A DNA stretch of 64,000 nt. It comes from Eulemur rufifrons. Taxonomy: Eukaryota; Chordata; Mammalia; Primates; Lemuridae. Under the pieces are notes generated by a model. It worked only from the letters and a program-made list of their open reading frames with translations, ran no database searches and was not told the origin of the DNA. Location of the stretch: NCBI RefSeq assembly GCF_041146395.1, contig NW_027182962.1, positions 137,501 to 201,500 of the forward strand. The letters run 5' to 3'. The position numbers and the translations under genes are program-made. Below are positions 31,971-45,300 of the stretch, piece after piece (within the stretch, counting starts at the first letter, position 1; every line of letters starts with the position of its first letter).

Positions 31971-34900
31971 TTTTTTTTTGTGGGGTCGGTCAGGATGGGT
32001 GTTCAGGCCCTCTGTCAGATCGCTGGTTTGTTTTTATTATCCCCAGAGAAGAGTAGTGGGCATGTGTTTGGCAGGTGAAAAGTGCGGATTCTGTTTCAGA
32101 GAATTAAACAGGATCCGCATGGTCCTCTCATTCCTTTAAGAATCCTTTGCTTCATCAGCTGGGATTCCACCATGTTTCTATATACTCCTCTATGCGTGGG
32201 CACAGGTACCTGGCTTGTTCCAAGAAGTATGCTGGAGAATATTCAAATTAACCAGTACGTTGAAAATTATTTGCAGGTTTTCAGAGTTTCAACATAATTT
32301 TGATAATGTTTGTATGTGCCTCCTGAAACCCAAGAAGGCTGCGACGGACATAACTATGCTGAGGAGTAGCTGACTTGGTGTTGCCTATTTTTGTTAGTGG
32401 AGACAGACAAGAAGCCATTCTTCTAAGTATCATCCCACCACCATTTTCCATTGTTTTAAAATGCAGGGAAATTTTGCAAGTTAGCATTATAATTAGTAGC
32501 TGGAGGGTACGGTTTTTTTTTGTGTGGTCGATGTGGATGGGGGGGTCAGGCCCTCTGTCAGTTCGCTGGTTAGTTTCTATTATAACCAGAGAGGAGAAGT
32601 GGGCATGTGTTTGGCAGGAGAAAAGGGCGGATTCTGTTTCAGAGCATTAAAGATGATCGCCATGGTCATCCCGTTCTGTTTATAATCCTTTACTTCATAA
32701 GCTGGAAATCCACCATGGTTCTATATACTCCTCTTTGCGTGGGAACAGGTAACTGGCTTGTTCCAAGAAGTATACCGCAGAGCTTTTCAATTACCCAGCA
32801 CGTTGAAAATTATTTGCAGGTGTTCAGCGTTTCACCATAATTGTGATAACGTTTGTTGTGCCTCCTGAAACCCAAGAAGGCTGCGACGGACATAACTATG
32901 CTGAGGAGTAGCTGACTTGGTGTTGCCTATTTTTGTTAGTGGAGACTGAGAAGAAGCCATTCTTCTAAGTATCATCCCACCACCATTTTTCCATTGTTTT
33001 AAAATGCCGGGAAATTTTGCAAGTTAGCATTATAATTAGTAGCTGGAGGGTACGGTTTTTTTTTTGTGTGTGTGGTCGATGTGGATGGGGGGGGTCAGGC
33101 CCTCTGTCAGTTCGCTGGTTAGTTTTTATTATCCCCAGAGAGGAGAAGTGGGCATGTGTTTGGCAGGTGAAAAGGGCGGATTCTGTTTCAGAGAATTAAG
33201 GATGATCCCCATGGTCATCCCGTTCCTTTAATAATCCTTAACTTCATCAGCTGGAAATCCACCATGGTTCTATATACTCCTCTTTGCGTGGGAACAGGTA
33301 ACTGGCTTGTTCCAAGAAGTATGCCGCAGAGCTTTTCAATTAACCACTACGTTGAAAATTATTTGCAGGTGTTCAGCGGTTCACCATAATTGTGATAACG
33401 TTTGTTTGTGCCTCCTAAACCCAAGATGGCTGACACGAACATAACTATGCTGAGGCGTAGCTGACTTGGTGTTGCCTATTTTTGTTAGTGGAGACTGACA
33501 AGAATCCATTCTTCTAAGTGTCATCTCACCATCATTTTTCCATTGTTTAAAAATGCAGGAAAATTTTGCAAGTTAGTATTATAATTAGTAGCTGGAGGCT
33601 ACGGTGTTTTTTTTTTTTTTTTCCTGTGGGGTCCGTGTGGATGTGTTGGTCAGGCCCTCTGTCAGTTCGCTGGTTTGTTTTTATTATCCCCAGAGAGGAG
33701 AAGTGGGTATTAGTATGGCAGGTGAAACTGCGGATCTGTTTCAGAGAATTAAACAGGATCCGCATGGTCATCCCGTTCCTTTAAGAATCCTTTGCTTCAT
33801 TAGCTGGGAATCCACCATGGTTCTATATACTTCTCTATGCGTGGGCACAGGAAACTGGCTTGTTCCAAGAAGTATGCCTCAGAGCTTTTCAATTAACCAG
33901 TATGTTGAAAATCCTTTGCAGGTTTTCAGCGTTTCACCATAATTGTTATAACGTGTGTATGTGCCTACTGAAAGGAAATATGGCTGCTACGGACATAACT
34001 GTGCTCAGGCGTAGCTGACTTGGTGTTGCCTATTTTTGTCAGTGGAGACTGACAAGAAGCCATTCTTCTAAGTATCATACCACCATCATTTCTCCATTGT
34101 TTATAAATGCAGGGAAATTTTGCAAATTGGCATTATAATTAGTAGCTGGAGGGTACTTATTTTTTTTGTGGGGTCGGTCAGGATGGGTGTTCAGGCCCTC
34201 TGTCAGATCGCTGGTTTGCTTTTATTATCCCCAGAGAAGAGTAGTGGGCATGTGTTTGGCAGGTGAAAAGTGCGGATTCTGTTTCAGAGAATTAAACAGG
34301 ATCCGCATGGTCCTCTCATTCCTTTAAGAATCCTTTGCTTCATCAGCTGGGATTCCACCATGTTTCTATATACTCCTCTATGCGTGGGCACAGGTACCTG
34401 GCTTGTTCCAAGAAGTATGCTGGAGAATATTCAAATTAACCAGTACGTTGAAAATTATTTGCAGGTTTTCAGAGTTTCAACATAATTTTGATAATGTTTG
34501 TATGTGCCTCCTGAAACCCAAGAAGGCTGCGACGGACATAACTATGCTGAGGAGTAGCTGACTTGGTGTTGCCTATTTTTGTTAGTGGAGACAGACAAGA
34601 AGCCATTCTTCTAAGTATCATCCCACCACCATTTTCCATTGTTTTAAAATGCAGGGAAATTTTGCAAGTTAGCATTATAATTAGTAGCTGGAGGGTACGG
34701 TTTTTTTTTGTGTGGTCGATGTGGATGGGGGGGTCAGGCCCTCTGTCAGTTCGCTGGTTAGTTTCTATTATAACCAGAGAGGAGAAGTGGGCATGTGTTT
34801 GGCAGGAGAAAAGGGCGGATTCTGTTTCAGAGCATTAAAGATGATCGCCATGGTCATCCCGTTCTGTTTATAATCCTTTACTTCATAAGCTGGAAATCCA

Positions 34901-36340
34901 CCATGGTTCTATATACTCCTCTTTGCGTGGGAACAGGTAACTGGCTTGTTCCAAGAAGTATACCGCAGAGCTTTTCAATTACCCAGCACGTTGAAAATTA
35001 TTTGCAGGTGTTCAGCGTTTCACCATAATTGTGATAACGTTTGTTGTGCCTCCTGAAACCCAAGAAGGCTGCGACGGACATAACTATGCTGAGGAGTAGC
35101 TGACCTGGTGTTGCCTATTTTTGTTAGTGGAGACTGAGAAGAAGCCATTCTTCTAAGTATCATCCCACCACCATTTTTCCATTGTTTTAAAATGCCGGGA
35201 AATTTTGCAAGTTAGCATTATAATTAGTAGCTGGAGGGTACGGTTTTTTTTTTGTGTGTGTGGTCGATGTGGATGGGGGGGGTCAGGCCCTCTGTCAGTT
35301 CGCTGGTTAGTTTTTATTATCCCCAGAGAGGAGAAGTGGGCATGTGTTTGGCAGGTGAAAAGGGCGGATTCTGTTTCAGAGAATTAAGGATGATCCCCAT
35401 GGTCATCCCGTTCCTTTAATAATCCTTAACTTCATCAGCTGGAAATCCACCATGGTTCTATATACTCCTCTTTGCGTGGGAACAGGTAACTGGCTTGTTC
35501 CAAGAAGTATGCCGCAGAGCTTTTCAATTAACCACTACGTTGAAAATTATTTGCAGGTGTTCAGCGGTTCACCATAATTGTGATAACGTTTGTTTGTGCC
35601 TCCTAAACCCAAGATGGCTGACACGAACATAACTATGCTGAGGCGTAGCTGACTTGGTGTTGCCTATTTTTGTTAGTGGAGACTGACAAGAATCCATTCT
35701 TCTAAGTGTCATCTCACCATCATTTTTCCATTGTTTAAAAATGCAGGAAAATTTTGCAAGTTAGTATTATAATTAGTAGCTGGAGGCTACGGTGTTTTTT
35801 TTTTTTTTTTTCCTGTGGGGTCCGTGTGGATGTGTTGGTCAGGCCCTCTGTCAGTTCGCTGGTTTGTTTTTATTATCCCCAGAGAGGAGAAGTGGGTATT
35901 AGTATGGCAGGTGAAACTGCGGATCTGTTTCAGAGAATTAAACAGGATCCGCATGGTCATCCCATTCCTTTAAGAATCCTTTGCTTCATTAGCTGGGAAT
36001 CCACCATGGTTCTATATACTTCTCTATGCGTGGGCACAGGAAACTGGCTTGTTCCAAGAAGTATGCCTCAGAGCTTTTCAATTAACCAGTATGTTGAAAA
36101 TCCTTTGGAGGTTTTCAGCGTTTCACCATAATTGTGATAACGTTTGTTTGTGCCTCCTGAAACCCAAGAAGGCTGCGATGGACATAACTATGCTGAGGAG
36201 TAGCTGACTTGGTGTTGCCTATTTTCGTCAGTGGAGACTGACAAGAAGCCATTCTTCTAAGTATCATCCCACCATCATTTCTCCATTGTTTATAATGCAG
36301 GGAAATTTTGCAAATTGGCATTATAATTAGTAGCTGGAGG
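31971..36340. repeat. Two near-identical 2.19-kb tetramers (A-B-B-C)
   Basis: Classes are A 31,980, B 32,520, B 33,065, C 33,615, then A 34,160, B 34,705, B 35,255, C 35,805. Sequence from about 32,045 to 33,930 matches about 34,233 to 36,105 at a constant ~2,188-bp offset with only a handful of differences, such as one or two T in the poly-T run and 'gacttgg'/'gacctgg' near 35,103. They share rare variants including 'ggagaatattcaaatt' and 'cagagtttcaacat'. This is the clearest higher-order unit in the satellite. Confidence 0.93.
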
Positions 36341-39300
36341 GTACTTTTTTTTGGGGGGGGCGGTCAGGATGGGTGTTCAGGCCCTCTGTCAGATCGCTGG
36401 TTTGTTTTTATTATCCCCAGAGAAGAGTAGTGGGCATGTGTTTGCAGGAGAAAAGTGCGGATTCTGTTTCAGAGAATTAAACAGGATCCGCATGGTCATC
36501 TCATTCCTTTAAGAATCCTTTGCTTCATCAGCTGGGATTCCACCATGTTTCTATATACCCCTCTATGCGTGGGCACAGGTACCTGTCTTGTTCCAAGAAG
36601 TATGCTGGAGAGTTTTCAAATTAAACAGTACGTTGAAAATTATTTGCAGGTTTTCAGCGTTTCACCATAATTTTGATAAGGTTTGTATGTGCCTCCTGAA
36701 ACCCAAGAAGGCTGCGACGGACATAACTATGCTGAGGAGTAGCTGACTTGGTGTTGCCCATTTTTGTTAGTGGAGACAGACAAGAAGCCATTCTTCTAAG
36801 TAGCATCCCACCACCATTTTTCCATTGTTTTAAAATGCAGGGTAATTTTGCAAGTTAGCATTATAATTAGTAGCTGGAGGGTACGGTTTTTTTTTTGTGT
36901 GTGGTCGATGTGAATGGGGGGGTCAGGCCCACTGTCAGTTCGCTGGTTAGTTTTTATTATCCCCAGAGAGGAGAGGTGGGCATGTGTTTGGCAGGAGAAA
37001 AGAGCGGATTCTGTTTCAGAGAATTAACGATGATCCCCATGGTCATCCCGTTCCTTTAATAATCATTTACTTCATCAGCTGGAAATCCACCATGGTTCTA
37101 TATACTCCTCTTTGCGTGGGAACAGGTAACTGGCTTGTTCCAAGAAGTATGCCGCAGAGCTTTTCAATTAACCACTACGTTGAAAATTATTTGCAGGTGT
37201 TCAGCGGTTCACCATAATTGTGATAACGTTTGTTTGTGCCTCCTAAACCCAAGATGGCTGACACGAACATAACTATGCTGACGCCTAGCTGACTTGGTGT
37301 TGCCTGTTTTTGTTAGTGGAGACTGACAAGAATCCATTCTTCTAAGTGTCATCTCACCATCATTTTTCCATTGTTTAAAAATGCAGGAAAATTTTGCAAG
37401 TTAGTATTATAATTAGTAGCTGGAGGCTATGGTGTTTTTTTTTTTTTTTTCCTGTGGGGTCCGTGTGGATGTGTTGGTCAGGCCCTCTGTCAGTTCGCTG
37501 GTTTGTTTTTATTATCCCCAGAGAGGAGAAGTGGGTATTAGTATGGCAGGTGAAAACTGCGGATCTGTTTCAGAGAATTAAACAGGATCCGCATGGTCAT
37601 CCCGTTCCTTTAAGAATCCTTTGCTTCATTAGCTGGGAATCCACCATGGTTCTGTATACTTCTCTATGCGTGGGCACAGGAAACTGGCTTGTTCCAAGAA
37701 GTATGCCTCAGAGCTTTTCAATTAACCAGTATGTTGAAAATCCTTTGCAGGTTTTCAGCGTTTCACCATAATTGTTATAACATGTGTATGTGCCTACTGA
37801 AAGGAAATATGGCTGCTACGGACATAACTGTGCTCAGGCGTAGCTGACTTGGTGTTGCCTATTTTTGTCAGTGGAGACTGACAAGAAGCCATTCTTCTAA
37901 GTATCATACCACCATCATTTCTCCATTGTTTAAAAATGCAGGGAAATTTTGCAAATTGGCATTATAATTAGTAGTTGGAGGGTACTTATTTTTTTTGTGG
38001 GGTCAGTCAGGATGGGTGTTCAGGCCCTCTGTCAGATCGCTGGTTTGCTTTTATTATCCCCAGAGAAGAGTAGTGGGCATGTGTTTGGCAGGTGAAAAGT
38101 GCGGATTCTGTTTCAGAGAATTAAACAGGATCCGCATGGTCATCTCATTCCTTTAAGAATCCTTTGCTTCATCAGCTGGGATTCCACCATGTTTCTATAT
38201 ACTCCTCTATGCGTGGGCACAGGTACCTGGCTTGTTCCAAGAAGTATGCTGGAGAGTTTTCAAATTAACCAGTACGTTGAAAATTATTTGCAGGTGTTCA
38301 GCGTTTCACCATAATTGTGATAACGTTTGTATGTGCCTCCTGAAACCCAAGAAGGCTGCGATGGACATAACTATGCTGAGGAGTAGCTGACTTGGTGTTG
38401 CCTATTTTCGTCAGTGGAGACTGACAAGAAGCCATTCTTCTAAGTATCATCCCACCATCATTTCTCCATTGTTTATAATGCAGGGAAATTTTGCAAATTG
38501 GCATTATAATTAGTAGCTGGAGGGTACTTTTTTTGGGGGGGGCGGTCAGGATGGGTGTTCAGGCCCTCTGTCATATCGCTGGTTTGTTTTTATTATCCCC
38601 AGAGAAGAGTAGTGGGCATGTGTTTGGCAGGTGAAAAGTGCGGATTCTGTTTCAGAGAATTAAACAAGATCCGCATGGTCATCTCATTCCTTTAAGAATC
38701 CTTTGCTTCATCAGCTGGGATTCCAACATGTTTCTATATACTCCTCTATGCGTGGGCACAGGTACCTGGCTTGTTCCAAGAAGTATGCTGGAGAGTTTTC
38801 AAATTAAACAGTACGTTGAAAATTATTTGCAGGTTTTCAGCGTTTCACCATAATTTTGATAAGGTTTGTATGTGCCTCCTGAAACCCAAGAAGGCTGCGA
38901 CGGACATAACTATGCTGAGGAGTAGCTGACTTGATGTTGCCTATTTTTGTTAGTGGAGACAGACAAGAAGCCATTCTTCTAAGTAGCATCCCACCACCAT
39001 TTTTCCATTGTTTTAAAATGCAGGGAAATTTTGCAAGTTAGCATTATAATTAGTAGCCGGAGGGTACGGTTTTTTTTTTGTGTGTGTGGTCGATGTGGAT
39101 GAGGGGGTCAGGCCCTCTGTCAGTTCGCTGGTTAGTTTTTATTATCCCCAGAGAGGAGAAGTGGGCATGTGTTTGGCAGGTGAAAAGGGCGGATTCTCTT
39201 TCAGAGAATTAACGATGATCCCCATGGTCATCTCGTTCCTTTAATAATCGTTCACTTCATCAGCTGGAAATCCACCATGGTTCTATATACTCCTCTTTGC

Positions 39301-42300
39301 GTGGGAACAGGTACCTGGCTTGTTCCAAGAAGTATGCCGCAGAGCTTTTCAATTAACCACTACGTTGAAAATTATTTGCAGGTGTTCAGCGTTTCACCAT
39401 AATTGTGATAACGTTTGTTTGTGCCTCCTGAAACCCAAGAAGGCTGCGACGGAGATAACTATGCTGAGGAGTAGCTGACTTGGTGTTGCCTATTTTTGTT
39501 AGTGGAGACTGACAAGAAGCCATTTTTCTAAGTATCATCCCACCACCATTTTTCCATTGTTTTAAAATTCAGGGAAATTTTGCAAGTTAGCATTTTAATT
39601 AGTAGCTGGAGGGTACGGTTTTTTTGTGTGTGAGTGGTCGATGTGGATGGGGGGGTCAGGCCCTCTGTCAGTTCGCTGGTTAGTTTTTATTATGCCCGTA
39701 GAGGAGAAGTGGGCATGTGTTTGGCAGGTGAAAAGGGCGGATTCTTTTTCAGAGAATTAACGATGATCCCCATGGTCATCCCGTTCCTTTAATAAACCTT
39801 TACTTCATCAGCTGGAAATCCACCATGGTTCTATATACTCCTCTTTGCGTGGGAACAGGTAACTGGCTTGTTCCAAGAAGTATGCCGCAGAGCTTTTCAA
39901 TTAACCACTACGTTGAAAATTATTTGCAGGTGTTCAGGGTTTCACCATAATTGTGATAACCTTTGTTTGTGCCTCCTGAAACCCAAGAAGGCTGCCACGA
40001 ACATAACTATGCTGAGGCGTAGCTGACTTGGTTTTGCCTATTTTTGTTAGTGGAGACTGACAAGAATCCATTCTTCTAAGTATCATCTCACCATCATTTT
40101 TCCATTGTTTAAAAATGCAGGAAAATTTTGCAAGTTAGCATTATAATTAGTAGCTGGAGGCTACGGTGTTTTTTTTTTTTTCTCCTGTGGGGTCGGTGTG
40201 AATGTGTTGGTCAGGCCCTCTGTCAGTTCGCTGGTTTGTTTTTATTATCCCCAGAGAGGAGAAGTGGATATTAGTATGGCAGGTGAAAACTGCGGAACTC
40301 TTTCAGAGAAATAAACAGGATCCGCATGGTAATCCCGTTCCTTTAAGAATCCTTTGCTTCATGAGCTGGGAATCCACCATGGTTCTATATACTTCTCTAT
40401 GACTGGGCACAGGAAAGTGGCTTGTTACAAGAAGTATGCCTCAGAGCTTTTCAATTAACCAGTATGTTCAAAATCCTTTGCAGGTTTTCAGCCTTTCACC
40501 ATAATTGTGATAACCTGTGTATATGCCTACTGAAACCAAATATGGCTGCTAAGGACATAACTATGCTGAGGCGTAGCTGACTTGGTTTTGCCTATTTTTG
40601 TCAGTGGAGACTGACAAGAAGCCATTCTTCTGAGTATCATCCCACCATCATTTCTCCATTGTTTAAAAATGCAGGGAAATTTTGCAAATTGGCATTATAA
40701 TTAGTAGCTGGAGGGTACTTATTTTTTTTGTGGGGTCGGTCAGGATGGGTGTTCAGGCCCTCTGTCAGATCGCTGGTTTGTTTTTATTATCCCCAGAGAA
40801 GAGTAGTGGGCATGTGTTTGGCAGGTGAAAAGTGCGGATTCTGTTTCAGAGAATTAAACAGGATCCGCATGGTCATCTCATTCCTTTGAGAATCCTTTGC
40901 TTCATCAGCTGGGATTCCACCATGTTTCTATATACTCCTCTATGCGTGGGCACAGGTACCTGGCTTGTTCCAAGAAGTATGCTGGAGAGTTTTCAAATTA
41001 ACCAGTACGTTGAAAATTATTTGCAGGTGGTCAGCGTTTCACCATAATTGTGATAACGTTTGTTTGTGCCTCCTGAAACCCAAGAAGGCTGCGACGGACA
41101 TAACTATGCTGAGGAGTAGCTGACTTGGTGTTGCCTATTTTTGTTAGTGGAGACAGACAAGAAGCCATTCTTCTAAGTAGCATCCCACCACCATTTTTCC
41201 ATTGTTTTAAAATGCAGGGAAATTATGCAAGTTAGCATTATAATTAGTAGCTGGAGGGTACGGTTTTTTTTTTGTGTGTGGTCGATGTGGATGGCGGGAT
41301 CAGGCCCTCTGTCAGGTCACTGATTAGTTTTTATTATCCCCAGAGAGGAGAAGTGGGCATGTGTTTGGCAGGTGAAAAGGGCGGATTCTGTTTCAGAGAA
41401 TTAACGATGATCCCCATGGTCATCCCGTTCCTTTAATAATCCTTTACTTGATCAGCTGGAAATCCACCATGGTTCTATATACTCCTGTTTGCGTGGGAAC
41501 AGGTAACTGGCTTGTTCCAAGAAGTATGCCGCAGAGCTTTTCAATTAACCAGTACGTTGAAAATTATTTGCAGGTGTTCAGCGTTTCACCGTAATTGTGA
41601 TAACGTCTGTTTGTGCCTCCTGAAACCCAAGATGGCTGCCAGGAACATAACTATGCTGAGGCGTAGCTGACTTGGATTTGCCTATTTTTGTTAGTGAGGA
41701 CTGACAAGAATCCATTCTTCTAAGTATCATCTCACCATCATTTTTCCATTGTTTAAAAATGCAGGAAAATTTTGCAAATTGGCATTATAATTAGTACCTG
41801 GAGGGTACCTTTTTTTTTTGTGGTGTCGGTCAGGATTTGTGTTCAGGCCCTCTGTCAGATCGCTGGTTTGTTTTTATTATCCCCAGAGAAGAGTAGTGGG
41901 CATGTGTTTGGCAGGTGAAAAGTGCGGAGTCTGTTTCAGAGAATTAAACAGGATCCCCATGGTCCTCTCATTCCTTTAAGAATCCTTTACTTCATCAGCT
42001 GGGATTCCACCATGTTTCTATATACTCCTCTATGCGTGGGCACAGGTACCTGGCTTGTTCCAAGAAGTATGCTGGAGAGTTTTCAAATTAACCAGTACGT
42101 TGAAAATTTTTTGCAGGTTTTCAGCATTTCACCATAATTTTCATAACCTTTGTATGTGCCTCCTGAAACCCAAGAAGGCTGCGACGGACATAACTATGCT
42201 GCGGAGTAGCTGACTTGGTGTTGCCTATTTTTGTTAGTGGAGACAGACAAGAAGCCATTCTTCTAAGTATCATCCCACCACCATTTTTCCATTGTTTTAA

Positions 42301-45300
42301 AAGGCAGGGAAATTTTGCAAGCTAGCATTATAATTAGTAGCTGGAGGGTACGGTTTTTTTGTGTGTGTGGTCGATGTGGATGTGTTGGTCAGGCCTTCTG
42401 TCAGTTCGCTGGTTAGTTTTTATTATCCCCAGAGAGGAGAAGTGGGCATGTGTTTGGCAGGTGAAAAGGGCGGATTTTGTTTCAGAGAATTAACGATGAT
42501 CCCCATGGTCATCCCGTTCCTTTAATAATCCTTTATTTCATCAGCTGGAAATCCACCATGGTTCTATATACTCCTCTTTGCGTGGGAACAGGTAACTGGC
42601 TTGTTCCAAGAAGTATGCCGCAGAGCTTTTCAATTAACCACTACGTTGAAAATTATTTGCAGGTGTTCAGCGTTTCACCATAATTGTTATAACGTTTGTT
42701 TGTGCCTCCTGAAACCCAAGAAGGCTGCCATAAACATAACTATGCTGAGGCGTAGCTGACTTGGTTTTGCCTATTTTTGTTAGTGGAGACTGACAAGAAT
42801 CCATTCTTCTAAGTATCATCTCACCATCATTTTTCCATTGTTTAAAAATACAGGAAAATTTTGCAAGTTAGCATTATAATTAGTAGCTGGAGGCTACGGT
42901 GTGTTTTTTTTTTTCTCCTGTGGGGTCGGTGTGGATGTGTTGGTCAGGCCCTCTGTCAGTTCGCTGGTTTGTTTTTATTATCCCCAGAGAGGAGAAGTGG
43001 ATATTAGTATGGCAGGTGAAAACTGCGGATCTGTTTCAGAGAATTAAACAGGATCCGCATGGTAATCCCGTTCCTTTAAGAATCCTTTGCTTCATGAGCT
43101 GGGAATCCACCATGGTTCTATATACTTCTCTATGACTGGGCACAGGAAAGTGGCTTGTTCCAAGAAGTATGCCTCAGAGCTTTTCAATTAACCAGTATGT
43201 TCAAAATCCTTTGCAGGTTTTCAGCCTTTCACCATAATTGTGATAACCTGTGTATATGCCTACTGAAACCAAATATGGCTGCTAAGGACATAACTATGCT
43301 GAGGCGTAGCTGACTTGGTTTTGCCTATTTTTGTCAGTAGAGAGTGACAAGAAGCCATTCTTCTAAGTATCATCCCACCATCATTTCTCCATTGTTTAAA
43401 AATGCAGGGAAATTTTGCAAATTGGCATTATAATTAGTAGCTGGAGGGTACTTTTTTTTTTGTGGGGTCGGTCAGGATGGGTGTTCAGGCCCTCTGTCAT
43501 ATCGCTGGTTTGTTTTTATTATCCCCAGAGAAGAGTAGTGGGCAAGTGTTTGGCAGGTGAAAAGTGCGGATTCTGTTTCACAGAATTAAACAAGATCCGC
43601 ATGGTCATCTCATTCCTTTAAGAATCCTTTGCTTCATCAGCTGTGATTCCACCATGTTTCTATATACTCCTCTATGCGTGGGCACAGGTACCTGGCTTGT
43701 TCCAAGAAGTATGCCGCAGAGATTTTGAATTAACCACTACGTTGAAAATTATTTGCAGGTGTTCAGCGTTTCACCATAATTGTGATAACGTTTGTTTGTG
43801 CCTCCTGAAACCCAAGAAGGCTGCGATGGACATAACTATGCTGAGGAGTAGCTGACTTGATGTTGCCTATTTTTGTTAGTGGAGACTGACAAGAAGCCAT
43901 TCTTCTAAGTAGCATCCCACCACCATTTTTCCATTGTTTTAAAATGCAGGGAAATTTTGCAAGTTAGCATTATAATTAGTAGCTGGGGGGTACAGTTTTT
44001 TTTTGTGTGTGGTCGATGTGGATGGGGGGGTCAGGCCCTCTGTCAGTTCGCTGGTTAGTTTTTATTATCCCCAGAGAGGAGAAGTGGGCATGTGTTTGGC
44101 AGGTGAAAAGGGCGGATTCTGTTTCAGAGAATTAACGATGATCCCAATGGTCATCCCTTTCCTTTAATAATCCTTTACTTCATCAGCTGAAAATCCACCA
44201 TGGTTCTATATACTCCTTTTTGCGTGGGAACAGGTAACTGGCTTGTTCCAAGAAGTATGCCGCAGAGCTTTTCAATTAACCACTACGTTGAAAATTATTT
44301 GCAGGTGTTCAGCATTTCACCATAATTGTGATAACGTTTGTTTGTGCCTCCTGAAACCCAAGATGGCTGCCAAGAACATAACTATGCTGAGGCGTAGCTG
44401 ACTTGGTTTTGCCTATTTTTGTTAGTGGAGACTGACAAGAAGCCATTCTTCTAAGTATCATCTCACCATCATTTTTCCATTGTTTAAAAATTGAGGAAAA
44501 TTTTGCAAGTTAGCATTATAATTAGTAGCTGGAGGGTACGGTTTTTTTTTTTTTTTGTGTGTGGTCGATGTGGATGGGGGGGTCAGTCCCCTGTCAGTTC
44601 GCTGGTTAGTTTTTATTATCCCCAGAGAGGAGAAGTGGGCATGTGTTTGGCAGGTGAAAAGGGCGGATTCTGTTTCAGAGAATTAACGATGATCCCCATG
44701 GTCATCCCGTTCCTTTAAGAATCCTTTGCTTCATGAGCTGGAAATCCACCATGGTTCTATATACTCCTCTTTGCGTGGGAACAGGTAACGGGCTTGTTCC
44801 AAGAAGTATGCCGTAGAGCTTTTCAATTAACCACTACGTTGAAAATCCTTTGCAGGTTTTCAGCGTTTCACCATAATTGTGATAACGTTTGTTTGTGCCT
44901 CCTGAAACCCAAGAAGGCTGCCACGAACATAACGATGCTGAGGCCTAGCTGACTTGGTATTGCCTATTTTTGTTAGAGGAGACTGACAAGAATCCATTCT
45001 TCTAAGTATCATCTCACCATCAATTTTCCATTGTTTAAAAATGCAGGAAAATTTTGCAAGTTATCATTATAATTAGTAGCTGGAGGCTACCGTGTTTTTT
45101 TTTTTTTTTTTTTTTTTTTTTTTGTGGGGTCGGTGTGGATGTGTTGGTCAGGCCCTCTGTCAGTTCGCTGGTTTGTTTTTATTGTCCCCAGAGTGGAGAA
45201 GTGGGTATTAGTATGGCAGGTGAAAACTGCGGATCTGTTTCAGAGAATTAAACAGGATCCGCATGGTAATCCCATTCCTTTAAGATCCTTTGCTTCATGA

